Source: Mactra quadrangularis
Lineage: Eukaryota; Mollusca; Bivalvia; Venerida; Mactridae
Direction: 5' to 3'
Length of the DNA stretch: 64,000 nucleotides
Assembly: GCA_025267735.1 (NCBI GenBank)
Contig: CM046307.1
Coordinates: 49,023,395-49,087,394, forward strand
This document shows, one piece after another, positions 1-14,160 of this stretch (its first letter is position 1; the number at the start of each line of letters is the position of its first letter). The translations under genes and the position numbers were made by a program. The notes below the pieces were generated by a model that worked only from the letters and a program-made list of their open reading frames with translations, ran no database searches and had not been told where the DNA came from.

Positions 1-116
1 AACCAAAAATATCCCACATAGAGGAACCCAAAATGAACTCATCAAAAATTAGAACAAATAAAGCCCATGTGTTATAACGTATGAAAATTCAGATGAATCA
101 TGTATGTAGTACAAAC

Positions 117-245
117 CTGAATCGACTTTAGAAGTAACATGTGATACATCTACATTGCCTTGATTGATAGGTGCTTGTTTTACTGGACTAGATGCTTTCA
201 TATGAGTACCAGGTTTAGCTATCTTACTGATAGGTGCAAATATAC
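117..245 (-). CDS. CLIP4: CLIP4-like coding exon 6 (end of CAP-Gly, linker)
   Basis: The 129-bp exon has acceptor ATTTCAG and phase 1 entry. It encodes GIFAPISKIAKPG (last CAP-Gly strand), then a Ser/Pro/Gln linker and VDVSHVTSKVDS, a segment conserved in CLIP3/4 after the first CAP-Gly domain. The donor is CAG/GTTTGT. The next exon lies beyond position 1. Confidence 0.85.
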
Positions 246-3200
246 CTGAAATAAATGGTAGTAGAAAATGTATGGTGAGCTTCCACAATCTAGGGAAAAT
301 GCTAAATAATGCAACTTTTGACATTATCTTAATTCCAAATGCTTACAACTTGAGAAGAAAAGGGTCTCTAAAAAGGAAAAAGTATGTAGTTTAGAAGTTA
401 CTGCATAGCTGACGATCTGTTTAAATTGCTATTTTATTACTGCCGGAACTACTTGCAAATTCCATATATAAGGTAAGATAGTCTGCGTTAGAATTATGGT
501 AGACATATTTGTTGTGGCTGATAACCCCAAAACAAAGCATACAATATATAAAGTAACGAAGTGTTATAATACAATCATACCATGTCTTGGTTGACATGTA
601 AAATATGAGATTCCACCAATACTACCATCATTTTTACCAGCTTCATCATCCAGCTCTATACCAGCCCATACACCACTAGCAAACTCTGTTGGTCCACAAT
701 ATCGTAATGTTCCTTCCTGATGAAATAAGAATAAGGAATATATTGTTTAAGTTCATACAACTGTCAGAGAGGTATTCATTCATCCACCTGATTTAAATAC
801 ATACTACAGAACTTCTATATTCATGATAGATAAAAATAGATACCGGTATCCTTATTTATGTAAGAATATTATTGAACAAATGACGAGTATCTAAATCAGC
901 AGGATTAATGTATATTAACTTTCCTTTTTTTTATATAACCAGAACTAACCTATCCATCCACAAGACAGGCAATTTCTCTATATACCATATTAATGGAGGA
1001 AAATTGATGCTTTATGCCAAATTTGGTAACTGTATTGTCATGAAAGAGTATAAATAGTCTAAGAGTGACGTGAACCTGTACCCCCTTAAGGAAACTAGAT
1101 TAGAAATCCCAATGCACTACCTACCCCTACTGACGAAAGTATGCGCTTAGTAACTGGTTAACAGCAAAATCTAGAAATTTATCCTTTCCAAGGACAATGA
1201 GTAGATAGACTGACCACCATGATATGACCTTTACAATGTGTTGCTACGGTGTTAATCCCAACAACAACAAAAATAAGACAATACCAACCTTTATTCCACC
1301 TACTACCACTTTATCACCTAGATTTATAGACAAAGCTTGTAATGTAACTTTACTTTGTACTAGATCATAATTAGGTGGCGGTCTCTTGTTTTCTGTACCA
1401 GCTTCTGTTAATGTTTTCTTTAATTTCATCACAGTCTTCGGCATCTCAGGATCTGAATCTAGCGCAGTTGTATCAGGAATGCAATCTGTAATGATCAAAT
1501 ACACAGCAGGTTTACAGCTGTGTCATCACAATTTTTTAGATTATTTTATGGCGTCCAGTGTACCCTAACCTAGTTTTCTTGGACCCTTGTCTTTAACCAG
1601 TACTCACCGACACTTCCACAAGACAGGAAACTTCTTAAGTAGACCTGAACAAACAACTGTTAAGAATTAGTACTTCAGTACATTTACAACTAAAAATACT
1701 GCTTGTCCACCCACAAAAGGGATGGAAATTCTAACTTGTCTCCAGACATAAATGTGTGAGTATAACAAGGCAGACATAGAAAAACTACACCTGTGATAAT
1801 ACCTCAAAATAAAAGATGCAAAATTTATAATAAAACATTACCAAGAGGTTTTCTATCCATATCATCTTTCACTAATGAGTTAGCACCATTCTGTAATAAA
1901 ACTTTAACAGCTTCATGCGCTAGATTAGACGCTGCTATGTGTAACGCTGTACCATTATCAAATTCAGAACATCTACTGTCAATATCTGTAAAAATATACA
2001 ACTTTGTCAACTTTGGTGTATGATCATATTTTTTCAGTGAGAGAGCTTATATAACATATATGTAAGAAGCATAGCCATGGGTGAAAATATCATTTTACAG
2101 TAAAACAAGAAATGTAATGAGGAAACCACATTAAAGCCGGATTTAAAAACTTAACCCAAACATTGCAAAGTGAAATAATCCATAATAAAGCCTGGTAGAG
2201 TTGTGGTTACTGTCTAATTCCGTTCATCACATGGTATGTTATCAATGTATGAAGTTTCATTAAGATCTGACAATAAATGGCAGAGATATATGCTAAAATG
2301 AAACTTGAATGCAAACTTTAACACAATTGTTAACAACACCGCACGCCTGCCTGACCGCCCGTGTTTCGCCAAACTATAAGCCAAATTTTTTTGTTGAAAA
2401 ATCCGGCTAAATATGCATCTTACACAAGAAATAAGCAGGATGTTATCATTTATAAGATTCTACGAACACCATATGTCTGCACAAAGTGTAGACCCTTAAT
2501 TAGAATAACATGTATAAGTGGAAAGACACACACATGTTTACAGGTAGTCTGATTTTCTGCATAAGTTATTTTTGCACCTGACCTAGTTGATTGTTCAACT
2601 CAACTTTTGAGCAGCGGATTTAGAGCTAACATTAAAAAAAACTGAAGGGTTATTTGGAATTAAGTAAAGAAATTTAGTAGTTATTTCATTTGCTATTTGA
2701 TGGCATTCAATCATTTGTCAAGAGGAAACAGCGAAAAAACTAATTTTTGTTTATTAGATGTTGAAGTAGATTATGTGACTATTAGCCCTGAATATCCAGA
2801 AAGTGAAATAGGGAAATACAATATATCAAAAATTATCATACCTAAGGCTTTTGTAGCTTTCAGTAAAATTTTGATAACAGGAACTACATCAAAGTATGCA
2901 GCATAGTGTAAAGCAGTCATATTGGTCCATCTACATCGAATATTAGGGTCAGCTCCTTTAGATAATAACATATTTACAACTTCTGCTGCTAGATCAGCGT
3001 CCCCTATACCAGCGGCCCCTGATTTACTAGCATAATGTAATAATGTCATATCTGTTAAACCATCCCTATCGTTGATATGTCCACCTCTTCTAATAATCTG
3101 TAAACATAAAATATGACATATTACATTTAGGTAGATAATTCATGACAGTATTTGATATATAACGGAGACAATTCATGACAAATATTTATGTACAAGTGTG

Positions 3201-4756
3201 ATCATTCATGTTAATATTTTATATACAAGGGAGATAATTTGACAATAATTTTTTTTAAATTTTTATTTTTTTAAATTTGTTTTTACCGTCATATTTTAAC
3301 ACATATTTAGGTTATATATACGATGGCCAGCTCTTCCTACTATAGGTTTCCTGGACACTTTTCTATCACCAGTACTAACTTACAATACCATGAGGCCCAC
3401 AACTCATGTATAGGGTATGACCTACTGCGACCAGGCTCGAACCCGCAATCTCCGGATTCAAAGTCAGACATGCTAACCCCTATGCCACCGCCGAGGCAAA
3501 ATAAATTTTAACATAGAGGAGAAAATTCATCACATACAAGGGAGATAATGCATGACAGTAATATATTTTCACAGAAATATTTATTCTATTTCAACAATAT
3601 CAAAGGATCAATATTCATCAAAGCCTGGGTAGAATGTTCGCAATTTTAGGAAATTTTAAATTCCTCCATAAAAATTGTACCACAAACCAATTTTTATGAA
3701 CATTGAAAGTTACGATTCCTGATAATTCGAAAACGGAAACTTAAATGTTGGAATAATACCTTTATACTTGACTTAATGTCATGTTTTTCTCTCGTAACTT
3801 TTTATCTCCCTTTATTTATGATGACTAAGTAGACAAATATTTCATAGAGTCATACACAATATAACAAAGGAATTCATTAAACTAAAATTGGACAACTCAA
3901 CATCTATATGACTTCCTTATTGTTTAACTGATGATAATCAATGATTTGTTTATTCTTCCTTATGTCACTACGGAAGTTATCATCCACCATAATAGACATG
4001 TTCATGCTCAATTTTTTTTAACAAATATACAAATTTAACAAGGTTTTAGTTTTATCAGTATGTTAAACATCATGGACTTCATAAACCATTTACAAGGCAT
4101 GGGCTATTTTTTCACATTAACACAAAAGGGATACTTCAAGAATCTCTTATTTTACCACTAATACATCAACAGATATGCAACTTGGGCAAGTTAGTCTCTC
4201 AGTGATTGTCTTTCTGAAATAGCAAGTGAACCCCAATCCCAGTACCAACACAACAGTAAATTATTAGGGACCTCAAACAGAGTCTTGATATCCTTATGTG
4301 CAGATCATGATTTGGTATCCAAAATTCAATTTTGACACAATATCTTACATCAAATCACAGGACAGGGACTGAAATATTGATCTGAACATCTGGATGTATC
4401 CAGATGTCTCATCAGGATATCCGGATAGTGATTTCTCCTCCAGCTAACATCCCTAATAAATATAACATACCTCATTAACAAGTAGATCGAGATTTAGTTG
4501 TGTTTGTGGTGTCCATTGTCGTAGAATGGCAAATATTTCTGGTACTTTGGTGTTAGGATTAACAAGAATGTCATGACAACCAGGACATCCTGGATCAAAG
4601 AAAGATAACTCTAACTTCTGACATTCTTCACAGACAGGTGGGTCCACACAAGGATGAATCATTGGTCGAGATCTTACACCAGGTATCTTCTCTGAATTTG
4701 TTTGATTCAAGGGGCGCAAAGGAGGCCTTGATTCATTGCACTCCTCTAATGTCATA
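117..4756 (-). CDS. CLIP4: CLIP3/CLIP4-like CAP-Gly and ankyrin protein, 5' part of gene (6 exons)
   Basis: Joined exons on the minus strand are 4756-4471, 3097-2842, 1985-1842, 1485-1289, 716-581 and 245-117. All have AG/GT borders and the phases chain without error, giving 382 codons so far from the ATG at 4755. The product starts with a divergent N-terminus containing SFFDPGCPGC and FAILRQW. Ankyrin repeats follow (TDMTLLHYASKSG, NMTALHYAAYFD, NGTALHIAASNLA), then a CAP-Gly domain with the tubulin/EB-tail-binding motif GKNDGS and the ending GIFAPISKI. This order matches vertebrate CLIP3/CLIP4 (restin-like) proteins, which bind microtubules and, for CLIP3, act at the trans-Golgi and endosomes. 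The gene continues off the left edge, where the family usually has one or two further CAP-Gly domains. Invertebrates often have one CLIP3/4 gene, so the paralogue symbol is tentative. Confidence 0.9.
581..716 (-). CDS. CLIP4: CLIP4-like coding exon 5 (CAP-Gly core)
   Basis: The 136-bp exon has acceptor TTCATCAG and is open through EGTLRYCGPTEFASG, WAGIELDD, GKNDGSIGG and SYFTCQPRHG. This is the complete core of a CAP-Gly domain, including the GKNDG motif that binds C-terminal EEY/F tails. The exon has no internal ATG, so it is easily missed by simple ORF searches. The donor is G/GTATGA. Confidence 0.88.
940..1010 (-). repeat. SINE tail fragment
   Basis: The segment CCACAAGACAGGCAATTTCT and the following ATTAATGGAGGAAAATTGA match, in reverse orientation, the body of the SINE at 24530-24807 (TTTTCCTCCATTGATTAGA and the 'CCGACATTGTGGAAG' part). 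No tRNA head is present here. It lies in a CLIP4-like intron. Confidence 0.5.
1289..1485 (-). CDS. CLIP4: CLIP4-like coding exon 4 (linker and start of CAP-Gly)
   Basis: The 197-bp exon has acceptor CATTACAG, entry phase 1 and exit phase 0. It encodes an acidic linker (DCIPDTTALDSDPEMP), a Lys-rich helix and PNYDLVQSKVTLQALSINLG, then the first strand of CAP-Gly (GDKVVVGGIK). The donor is AAG/GTTGGT. Confidence 0.86.
1548..1640 (-). repeat. SINE tail fragment
   Basis: GGCGTCCAGTGTACCCTAAC and CCTAGTTTTCTTGGACC are the reverse complement of the 3' body of the SINE at 24530-24807 (GGTCCAGGAAAGCTAGGTTA). The fragment is 5'-truncated and divergent. Confidence 0.5.
1842..1985 (-). CDS. CLIP4: CLIP4-like coding exon 3 (ankyrin repeat)
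   Basis: The 144-bp exon has acceptor TTTTTACAG and phase 1 at both ends. It encodes DIDSRCSEFDNGTALHIAAS followed by NLAHEAVKVLLQNGAN, a full ankyrin repeat. The Cys-Ser-Glu-Phe segment just before the repeat is typical of CLIP3/4. Confidence 0.87.
2133..2407. repeat. Dispersed inverted-end element, copy A (ends AGCCGGATTT)
   Basis: It begins AAAGCCGGATTTAAAAAC and ends AAAAATCCGGCT, giving short inverted ends AGCCGGATTT. Internal blocks (CACAACTCTA on one strand, GATCTGACAATAAATGGCAG, ACAATTGTTAACAAC, TTTCGCCAAACTAT) recur in the inverted copy at 47355-47612. The two copies therefore belong to one family. No ORF is present. Confidence 0.65.
2842..3097 (-). CDS. CLIP4: CLIP4-like coding exon 2 (ankyrin repeats)
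   Basis: The acceptor is TTTACAG. The reading frame opens IIRRGGHINDRDGLTDMT and contains the ankyrin helix signatures MTLLHYASKSG and MTALHYAAYFD. It includes the CLIP3/4-typical RWTNM between two repeats. The donor is G/GTATGA, phase 1. The exon is 256 bp. Confidence 0.88.
3320..3505 (-). repeat. tRNA-derived SINE, minus strand
   Basis: On the minus strand the segment starts with an A-box-like GGCATAGGGGTTAGCATG. A B box, GGGTTCGAGCC, follows at about 3434-3444, and then a tail ending GGCCATCGT. The spacing fits a tRNA-derived Pol III head. The body differs from the 24530 SINE apart from the far end (TGGCCAGC). Not a functional tRNA gene: it has no credible cloverleaf acceptor pairing. Confidence 0.55.
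4471..4756 (-). CDS. CLIP4: CLIP4-like coding exon 1 (start codon exon)
   Basis: The ATG is at 4755, one base after an acceptor (TTATTTACAG), so the 5' UTR is interrupted by an intron just before the start codon. The exon encodes 95 residues: a Pro/Asn-rich start, a CxxC pair (PPVCEEC), SFFDPGCPGC, and the conserved FAILRQW segment that precedes the ankyrin repeats in CLIP3/4. The donor is GAG/GTATGT, phase 0. Confidence 0.88.
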
Positions 4757-6282
4757 CTGTAAATAAAATAACAATATGATATAATTACATAAGTATAGTA
4801 ATATCATGAAAAATATAGAACATACAAAATCTAACTTCAAAATCTTTTATAATCACCATTCTAAAAGACTGCTAACAATTATTTACACTTAATTAGCAAT
4901 ACTTGTTCTATGATTTTAATTTCAGGTTTTCAATCATTATTTTACTAAAAATCAAATTGTTCTTTTAAAAATAACTCAAAGTCATACAAACATTCAATAA
5001 AATGCTTCAATATGAAAGTGTGTTCCAAGCAGAGAAAAAATCCAAAGAATCATGTACAATATTCAAGTCGTGTGATAAATTCAAGTCTTAAATATATTAG
5101 TCACACAAAAAAGTCATTTTGAAGAAAATATTCCTTCTAAGATTTTTTAACATTAAAAAGATAATCATTAATATTTAAATACTAGGCAGCATATCAATTA
5201 TTTAGACTTTTTCATTTTTTACAATTATATTTTATAAAACATTAATAATGCTATTCCACAGAAATTACCATCAAATTTCAAATTGAAAAACAAGAGTGTA
5301 CATTTACATTAATAACAAAAAACTTTTTAATTACAAATTTACAAACAATAGTACACATTTATATTAATTGTAAAAAACTTTTTTAATTACATCGCTTTTT
5401 TACAAGTTCACTATATTATACCATTATAATTAAACCATAAAATTTCATACTTTTAAACATAATACCAAGTAAACATATGTATTAATTATTGAAACTGTAT
5501 TTCATTTAAAATAAATTGTTAAAAATATTCACTATGTAGTTATATAATTTGAATTAATCCTCAAATTTCAGACTTAAGTTCACATCTAGACCTTAATAAG
5601 CAAGCAAATCAAATCAGAACAAAACAGAACAATTCTTTTATTTCAGCACATTGTTAAAACAATTCCAATAAAGTATTAATAAACCGTCAAATGTCTGACT
5701 TTAAATGACGTATCCACATGGACCTAAATATGCGATCAGAACAGAACCCAACAATTCTTTAATTTCAGCACATTTTATTAAAACAATTCCAATGAAAGTA
5801 ATTGTCAAAATTCTGTCTTTAAATATTTCCGTATAGACTTATAATATATAATCAAACATAATAGCATACCAGTAACATAAAGCATATAAAGTATGTTCAA
5901 TACCATTTAATGATTATAGACAACAGTAGCAAGCACCAGCATTAATGTAAAAAACTTGTTGTTTTTTAGCCAAAATTCTGACATAAACCAGACGATATGC
6001 AGACGGATGATAAAGAATGGACGGTACAGTAAGAGAGATAATGATAGAGGGTCGTATAAAAATGACCAGAAAATATCATTATCATCTTTATCATTGTACA
6101 TTTCTCGTATTAATGTGATAGTGAGGGGGCCTATTACTAGAGTCCTGGGTCTATATATCTATGATAATATTCAAAATTGGCTTTGAGGTATATTTTGTAG
6201 CATTAATTAAATAAATTCACTTATAGTTTTGTTCTGTTTGGCTTTTAATGCCATATTAGAACAAACTATGTATAGTCATTTC

Positions 6283-6365
6283 ATGGTGGCCAGCTCATCT
6301 AACCTAGCTTTCCTTGAGATTTGTAACCTGAGTGCTGACATCTACTTTTCAACAAGGTAACAGAC
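6283..6365 (-). repeat. SINE tail fragment
   Basis: GTGGCCAGCTCATCTAACCT and AGCTTTCCTTGAG are the reverse complement of the AAGCTAGGTTAGATGCGCTG part of the 24530-24807 SINE. It is 5'-truncated. Confidence 0.45.
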
Positions 6366-9300
6366 AACTTAACCATATTGCTTATGAATATAGGAAAAAC
6401 ATCATTATTTTCAATTACATAGGGTACATGAATGTGTCATTATTTAATAATTGTGCATGCTTTTCTATACGTTGTACATTTTAAATTGTTTTATATATTA
6501 TTGTAAAATACAAAATACTGCCAAAGATTTTCTTTGCGATGAACATTATACTGTTTATGCCAATAAAATATTTGACTTGACTTGATTAATTTATTCAAAT
6601 TTAATAAAAAGTAAGTTGATTTTCTTAAAGCTTCAAATTAATCATAAATTAGTAAACAAGTACCAAAATCACATACCATCAATAGTTGAATAAAACACAA
6701 GCCCATTCAATGATTAACAAAATTATTAATTAGTACATTAATATAAAACAATAACACTTATTTAAATTAAAGTCCTCGAAATGACATCAATTTTTGTAGT
6801 ACAACCAGTTTTAAATTTATGACAAATCTATGAAAAATTTCCCTGTAGCAATTCTATATACATGAAGTGTTAGACAGGACAACTTGATATATATAACATT
6901 GATCAATACTGAGAACTTTAATTACTGGTAATTAATAATTAATTGACATTATAATAAAAATAATACACATAATAATACATAGACATGATTTATAATGTTA
7001 ATTGTTGGTAAAATGTTAAAAAACATATGGGAAATATCAAATCATTGTTAATTAAGAAATGTTAAAAAACAGATTGAATGATGGGATCAGTTATATTTTA
7101 AGGTCAAGGTTGAAACTTCAAAGGTTAAACAGAGGTCATACTGTATATAGGTCAAAAATATTATTTCAATAATCCTAGACTTTGGTTTATTAGTAACTAA
7201 AGTTTTTGGTCAACAGGTCAAAATTTCACAGTCTCAATTCAACCAATGAAGTAGTTACAACTCTTTACAAAGCAAATTGAAACCTTCTTTACATTCATTG
7301 TAATGGTCCAATCTTGCATTCTTATTAATATAAATCATTTTCGAAAAGGGCTATGTGCATTAATCAGGGCTTTTTCAGTATTAGGGGAAGGGGCCAGGGG
7401 CTTTTATTTATGTAGAACATTTGGGGAAATTCTATAGCTATTTTACAGACAGGGGGACAAAAAAACTAAGGTAAACCCCAAATTTTGGGAGAACTGTATG
7501 ATTTTAAAGAAATTTCAGGAGGGAAGCTGCCTGTAAATGGCCCCAGTTATAAAAGGAAAAAGGTCTGTTAAGCCAGGGTCTGTAAGTCAATAGTATGAGC
7601 TATCATAAAATGACTCATCCAGCTGACCTTTGCCTTAAAGCTTACGTGAAAAGTGGCACATCATTTTAATGTGGCAATGATTTGAAATATGTAATTTATA
7701 AAACCCTTTATTTGAAAGAAAATTATGGTCTGAACACAAAATTGCTAATGGACAAACCTAAACCAACCTAAGACAGACGATTAAGACCATAACATTATGC
7801 ACCCTTTGAGCATATAAAAACAGCATTTCTTACTTAAATGGTTTTATGAAAAATAGGAACATACAAAACTGAATAGAAATATCATTCTTAACTCAAAGAA
7901 ATGTTCTGTATTACAGTCGTTGCCTTTTCTCGAACACTAATCCAATTTACCATGTTTTTTAGTAAAAAGCATATTTCTCAACTAGCCTGACTAATACAAA
8001 TAAGTAATTTTCACTAGTCTGAATTAATCAGTTTTCACTTGCCCTGGGCTTCAGGCTAGTGGGTAAAGGCAAAAGACTGACTTGAGGTATGAGTTCAATG
8101 TTTAAGGGATTGTTAAACGTTTTAAACAACAACAACAGTGAGCAAGTGATGTAACAAACTATAACAATGTGAAATGGATTAACAATTGTTGATGACATAG
8201 TACACATATAACATGTAGATAAATCCTCAAACTTGAACGCACTTATACCGGCAATTCCAGCAGACATTTTGAGGTCTTGTACGTGGAGATGTTCCTCTCT
8301 TGTCTAAACATGGTGACTGTCTCATACTGTTGGTTAAATCTTTCATTCTAGACTATTAGAATATCAAACAAAAACATTTATATATGAATCAAAATATAAA
8401 CACAATAAAATAGAAGCACCGTCTTTGACTCAAATTTTCACTAGCACCAGCCTGTATTATTTATGTTATAATTATGGTAAATCATAATTGAATAACCACC
8501 TAGCCAGTATACAGTGACTGTCAGTTATTAACGGGGGAAGACTAAAGTTGATCACTCAAACTCAATTTATAATTGATAATTCCAAGGTACACACAAATGC
8601 CATGTCAGTAAAACAATAAGGCCAGCCTACATGAAGGTCTACAAAAATATCATGCACTCATAGTTACATGCAAACTGTTTACAGGTTTTAACAGTTGAAA
8701 ATTTATAAATTGTGCTTACATTTATCCAAAAGTTCATCAAACGTTAATCATTATATCAAGATTACTGAGTAATAGTTAATAAGCATATACAATATTTATT
8801 ACAGTTCAAGTTAGCCCAGCCTCAGCACCAAAATAGTTCCAAACATGGTAAAAATTGTTCCAAACTGCAGAGTTTCAATGTCATAGACATTATAATCTAA
8901 AAAGCCATCCCGATGTTGACAAAGTCAAAATGTTCAGTGTTCACTAGAATTAAAATCCAATAGCATCGAACATTATTTAAATTCCATGCAGTTTAAAAAA
9001 AACCTTCAAACTACATAATATTTAACCCCCTTAATTACAGCATCAACACTAATACAAGCACCGTTAAATATGTATCCTTAAACTTAAATAAAGGACTCAA
9101 GTCACAAAGAGAAAAGCCCATTAATAAATTACGAGCTGGCGGAGTTGAATTGTTAACTTAAAGTAAAATCCATTGGCATCGACTTCAAACTCAATATACA
9201 TTTGTACATAAAAAACATATCACAGCACCAATGGAATTGTAAGCTCTGTCAAATATACATCCTTAAATTTAAGATTCAGGAATCAAACATGAATAGAAAA

Positions 9301-12300
9301 GCCCATTAGTATATTACACTCCTCACTAAGACTTGAAAAGTCATTAACAAACATCACATTTTATTTATTGATTACTGAGCAATGACAAAGACATCTAACA
9401 TGTATGTGATTGTACATTGATGGTTAATGCAGTGAATAACTCATCTAAAATCTTAATACTTTTCGTGTAGTTAAACTAGTTTTGCATAGACACATAGCAT
9501 TACTACCATAAATGAAGTTAAATTTATAGTTTATTTCACTTGATTTTCAATATTACTTCAAACAAATCAATATTTTTCAATACATATTATAAAAATCTAA
9601 TTTTAAAAAGCTTGAGCTATGAAAGAACAGTTTGTATGTATATAAAAAACTTTTTGTTAATCCATAATAAAAGAAAACAGACATCCATGAAGATATTCAC
9701 TGTAAATAAAATCTAAGATTAACTTTTTAACATGATATATTACGGATGACATTTCTATAATATAGATTTATTGCTGTGACCTTTTTAATAGTTTAAACAA
9801 TTGTATCTTAAATCAATTAATTGTTAATTTGATACTTTTATAAATATTTATACTTCATATATATTGGTATGGATAAACAATGGTAGTATGGTCACAGGTG
9901 AATGTAGCAATGCACTAAAACAGGCCGCTTACGTTATTATTAAATAGCCTAGTATAAAGGTACATACATATTTATAGACGAGCTGCTGTACAGACAGGTC
10001 TTATATAATGTGCCAAAGAATGTAGAACACTGGTAACCAGCAATTCTGAATTAAAAACTAACTTTGAGAAGGAATTGAATTTAGGATATTTTTTTAGCAC
10101 AAGCATGAGTCCATATCCTGAATAAATTCCATATAGAAACCCCTTTCCGTTAATTTTTTTAATTTTCAATCAATATTGTTTGAATGTGTCTTCTATATTC
10201 ACCTGAAAAACGAACAGTTCGCAGCACATGATCTGATTGGTTAGAAAATACCAATTTTTGTAGAATAAAGATGATCATAGTATCAATGCATGTCTCCTAG
10301 TTGAAACAATTGGCTTGTCTGGAGTTGAAACACAGAAATTACACAGATATTTGTCATAATAAGACATTTCAATACAATTATAACCTCCAACAAGTCATTT
10401 CCATCATAAACCTTCCTTTGAAACAAAATTGTAGAAAAGATAAGATTCATAATCTTTTGCCAATAGCCAGTATATATTATCTTTACAGTATGTAGTATTG
10501 TAAAACTGGGGAACATAGTTAATATCCTCCAGTACTTTATTTCAACGCATCTTAATTATTACGCCAGTTTTGTTTTGCCTCAATTTCGATTTTGGGTTAC
10601 CCAGTGTGATGTCATTCCCGCGCATTTCTGATAGTAAACAGTACGGTGATTTCTTACCGCCAAAATGTGCAGAGTCAGGGATTTTGAGGGACTCTTTTCA
10701 TTTTTCCCAGTGAAACACTAAAAATTGGTGTTTTTTCTTATTACATTCTAAGTATACCGTATTTTGACGAGTATATATATACAACACACTTTTTTACCTC
10801 CAATTCTGAGTTCATTTTTTAGATGCGTGTTTTACACGAAAAAAATCAGCCGATAGTTTATTCTTTTTGATTTTGCTTAAAAGATCGGCAAAAAGTTGTA
10901 TCTTTTCACCTAAAACTTGACAGATTTTTTTCCTTATCGATTTCACCAAATAAATTTACAAAAAGTTTTTTTCTTCGGATTTTGGCCAATTTTTTTATGC
11001 ATATTATACTCGTCGAAATATGGTCGTTTTGAAAATGTCGTTTTCTCAAAAATTATAAATATGACAGACAGATTGGCATCCTTTATTTCTCGCCATTTCA
11101 AGAAAGTCACGTGACAGGTAGTGTATTTTCGTTTTGGCAAGATTATAGATAGAAACCAATAAAATGCGTCGTTTTTCTGTACTCTGTCAGCCATATTGGA
11201 AATCTTCGCTTGACATATTTTTATTTTTTGGTTTCTATGATTGCTTTCAGCCATTAATAAAAGTTGTATAAGATGGACAAATGGATAAAATATTTTTAAG
11301 TAGAAGCCTTATTTTGTAACGGTATTCGGTCATAGTTTCTTAGGTGCGTCAGAACTACGTACACTAGGATATTGTTACAGTCCACAGTTACCTGTGACTA
11401 TAGTACAGTCTTGGCAGGTTGTAATGGACTACTTATTTATAAAGCTTTTAGTCATTAATGACTATTAGTAATGTTTAAGTTCAATTAAAGAACAAAATAA
11501 TAGAAGTGACTAATAACTGATACTTATATATGATTGGCTGGTAGATATGGTTGACTGGTACATAAATAATATATACAATATAAATCAGGAGAGTGCATGT
11601 CTGCATAAGAGTTACTGATATTATTTGCTTTCATTGTTCAATTAGAAAAGTATATATAAAATTAAAGTTGCACATTTTTTTTATTTTGCCTGTATGCTGG
11701 CATAAATTGACAAACAAAACGCCACTATTAAGATGCTATTCAAAGTCATCTTCTCTGATCTAGACTTTTACTGTCTGCATTTCTTAACGAATCATTGAAA
11801 CCATTTTATCAAGTAAGATAATATGAACATGTCAAACTGAGAGGCACAACTCATTGCACCGATTGGCAATATAGCTCCACCCAGGAAATAGTTCAAGTTT
11901 CTGGTGCCCAGAAGGAGTTTAGAAATTATTGCTCCTTTCAAAGCAGACAAAACAAATCAAAATGCACATGTCAGCAAAACAGTTCTACTTCACTAACTAA
12001 GTTTAACTACATAATTTATATGAAATAAAAGTAGTCTCTATCAGCAGTAAATTTCATAACATAATTGTTATAAATACAGACCACATAATAACTAATATAG
12101 ATTTTATAGACTCTACCAATGTAATGTAAAATACAACAGAAAAGTAATCAAATATGAACCCAAAGAAAAGAAATGAGATAAAATAAATCAATTTAATATT
12201 GAAAAGATTTCAACATCAGTACAATGAAATAAAGAAAGAATGTAAATTTTCTGTCTAGAACAGTACATGTATTATTTTAATAACAGTTTTCATACAGTAA

Positions 12301-14160
12301 ATGAATAAAAATATAGTCAAGTCTTAACAAGTAACTAATGTGTAGACAGGTTTATAAAATTACCCAAAAATTAAGCAACATAGCTGTTTTCCTAACAACA
12401 TATCCTTGCTTTGCACTAAATTTGACTGCGCATGACCAAATGTAAATGTCTGCGAAATATTTGTAATACATTTCAAACATTGTGGTTAATAACACCTGGG
12501 TTGCAAGCAACCTATGTCAAAAACAACAGACCTTCCATACAGCCTAAATGCAAAGAGGGAGATGTTATAGAATTTTAAATTTTTGTTTTAAAAGGCGCCA
12601 CAGACCAACAACAAAAACAAGAACCTAAGGGGTTTCCATATTGGAAGCTGTTCACAGACATTGTCTACTGTGACTTCACAGAAGACATACGAGTACTAAC
12701 ACTGTGTGAACTTTGAATTATTCCCAGCATTTCATTAAATTATAATAAAACATGAGATAATGATTTTTTACTACCATTTATCCCCAATAATCCTATAATA
12801 AATCAACGTTGTAACTTACACAGAACAAAAATCTCTCAACATATGATTGGTCAGCAACTAGATGTAAAACTAGTTTAAAGTACTTCACTATTTACAGGCA
12901 GTTTGACTAGTTTTGCACCAACAGAAAACATTTGGTAAAAAAATCCTTTTCAAGGGAATTCCATCAATATTTCTATGTTTTAGAATTTTATTGAGTTCTG
13001 ATTTGAAAATTGCCACATTCCAAGTGCTTGGCTGAATAAATAACTTTTATCAGATAAGACAAACTTTAAACTAAAAATTTATCCACAAACAAAAAACATG
13101 TATACACATAATGAGCTGTATAAATCACTTCCCTACCTAAGCTGATTAATTGATCAAGTAAGTTTGCTTTTTCTGGCCAAGGGAGGTCACATAGTTTATC
13201 ACATTGGTGTCACATCCTTTCTAACGTTTTTTTTCACTGATTAAGACCTCTAATGAAGAATAAATATATAAACCAACAGTAAAATCTTTGAAATGCCCCC
13301 CAAAAAACATGTAATCTTAACAGAATATAACAATATGAAATCATAAATGCAATTTGACATGGGCAACATAAGTAAATAAGAAAGGGCTCTTCAAGAAGAG
13401 TAAATTAATCAATAATCGTTTCTACCATGATCATCCACCTTCTATCATTCCAATATACCCCACTTTGTCCTTCAGGCTGACATTAAACAACAACAATATA
13501 TTTTTAAAACCAGCATGTGAGAGATTTTATCAATTTATCCACAAACTTGTATGTTAAATTCCAAGCAAAATAATTATATTTAATTCACCAAATCAATGAA
13601 CTGCAAATTGGTATGCACCATTATATTAGCATCCATGGGTCAGTGCAAAAATGGTCTAAATCTTTCTATATTCATACATGTAGTTAGACTAGTAATGCAC
13701 TGTCCCATGTAACTGTAACTCAATATAACTTAAATCAGATATTTTCAAAGAAAACATAAAATCGATGGAAAGTATACAAGATGATTCTATGAAGTCTATC
13801 TTCAACATTATACATAGGAACTGATATTTTGTATCCAATATGTTCACTATCAGTTTAAACACCAACTACAAATTGAATACACAGGTATTTTCAGTGAAAA
13901 TAAGATAAGATATTGAACATTATCTTGTAAACATTACATGATTTATTGCTGTAATGATGAGAGTGAAAACAGAAAATTTTAAACATTTTATTTTGATACT
14001 TGATGATTTTAAATACATATTTAGACTCATAGTTCAAAGAATCTATTTAACTTTAAGCAAGACAGAAAATTTCATCAAATACATGGTATATAGTCATGTG
14101 ATCTTCAGAATGTAAACAAAGATTTGTTGTTTTTTTCAAATTCTAAAAGCAGTAAAAAAT

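Noticed and set aside
8028..8267. 79-codon minus-strand ORF as a CLIP4-like alternative first exon
   Set aside because: No splice donor in a fitting phase and no similarity to CLIP3/4 N-termini.
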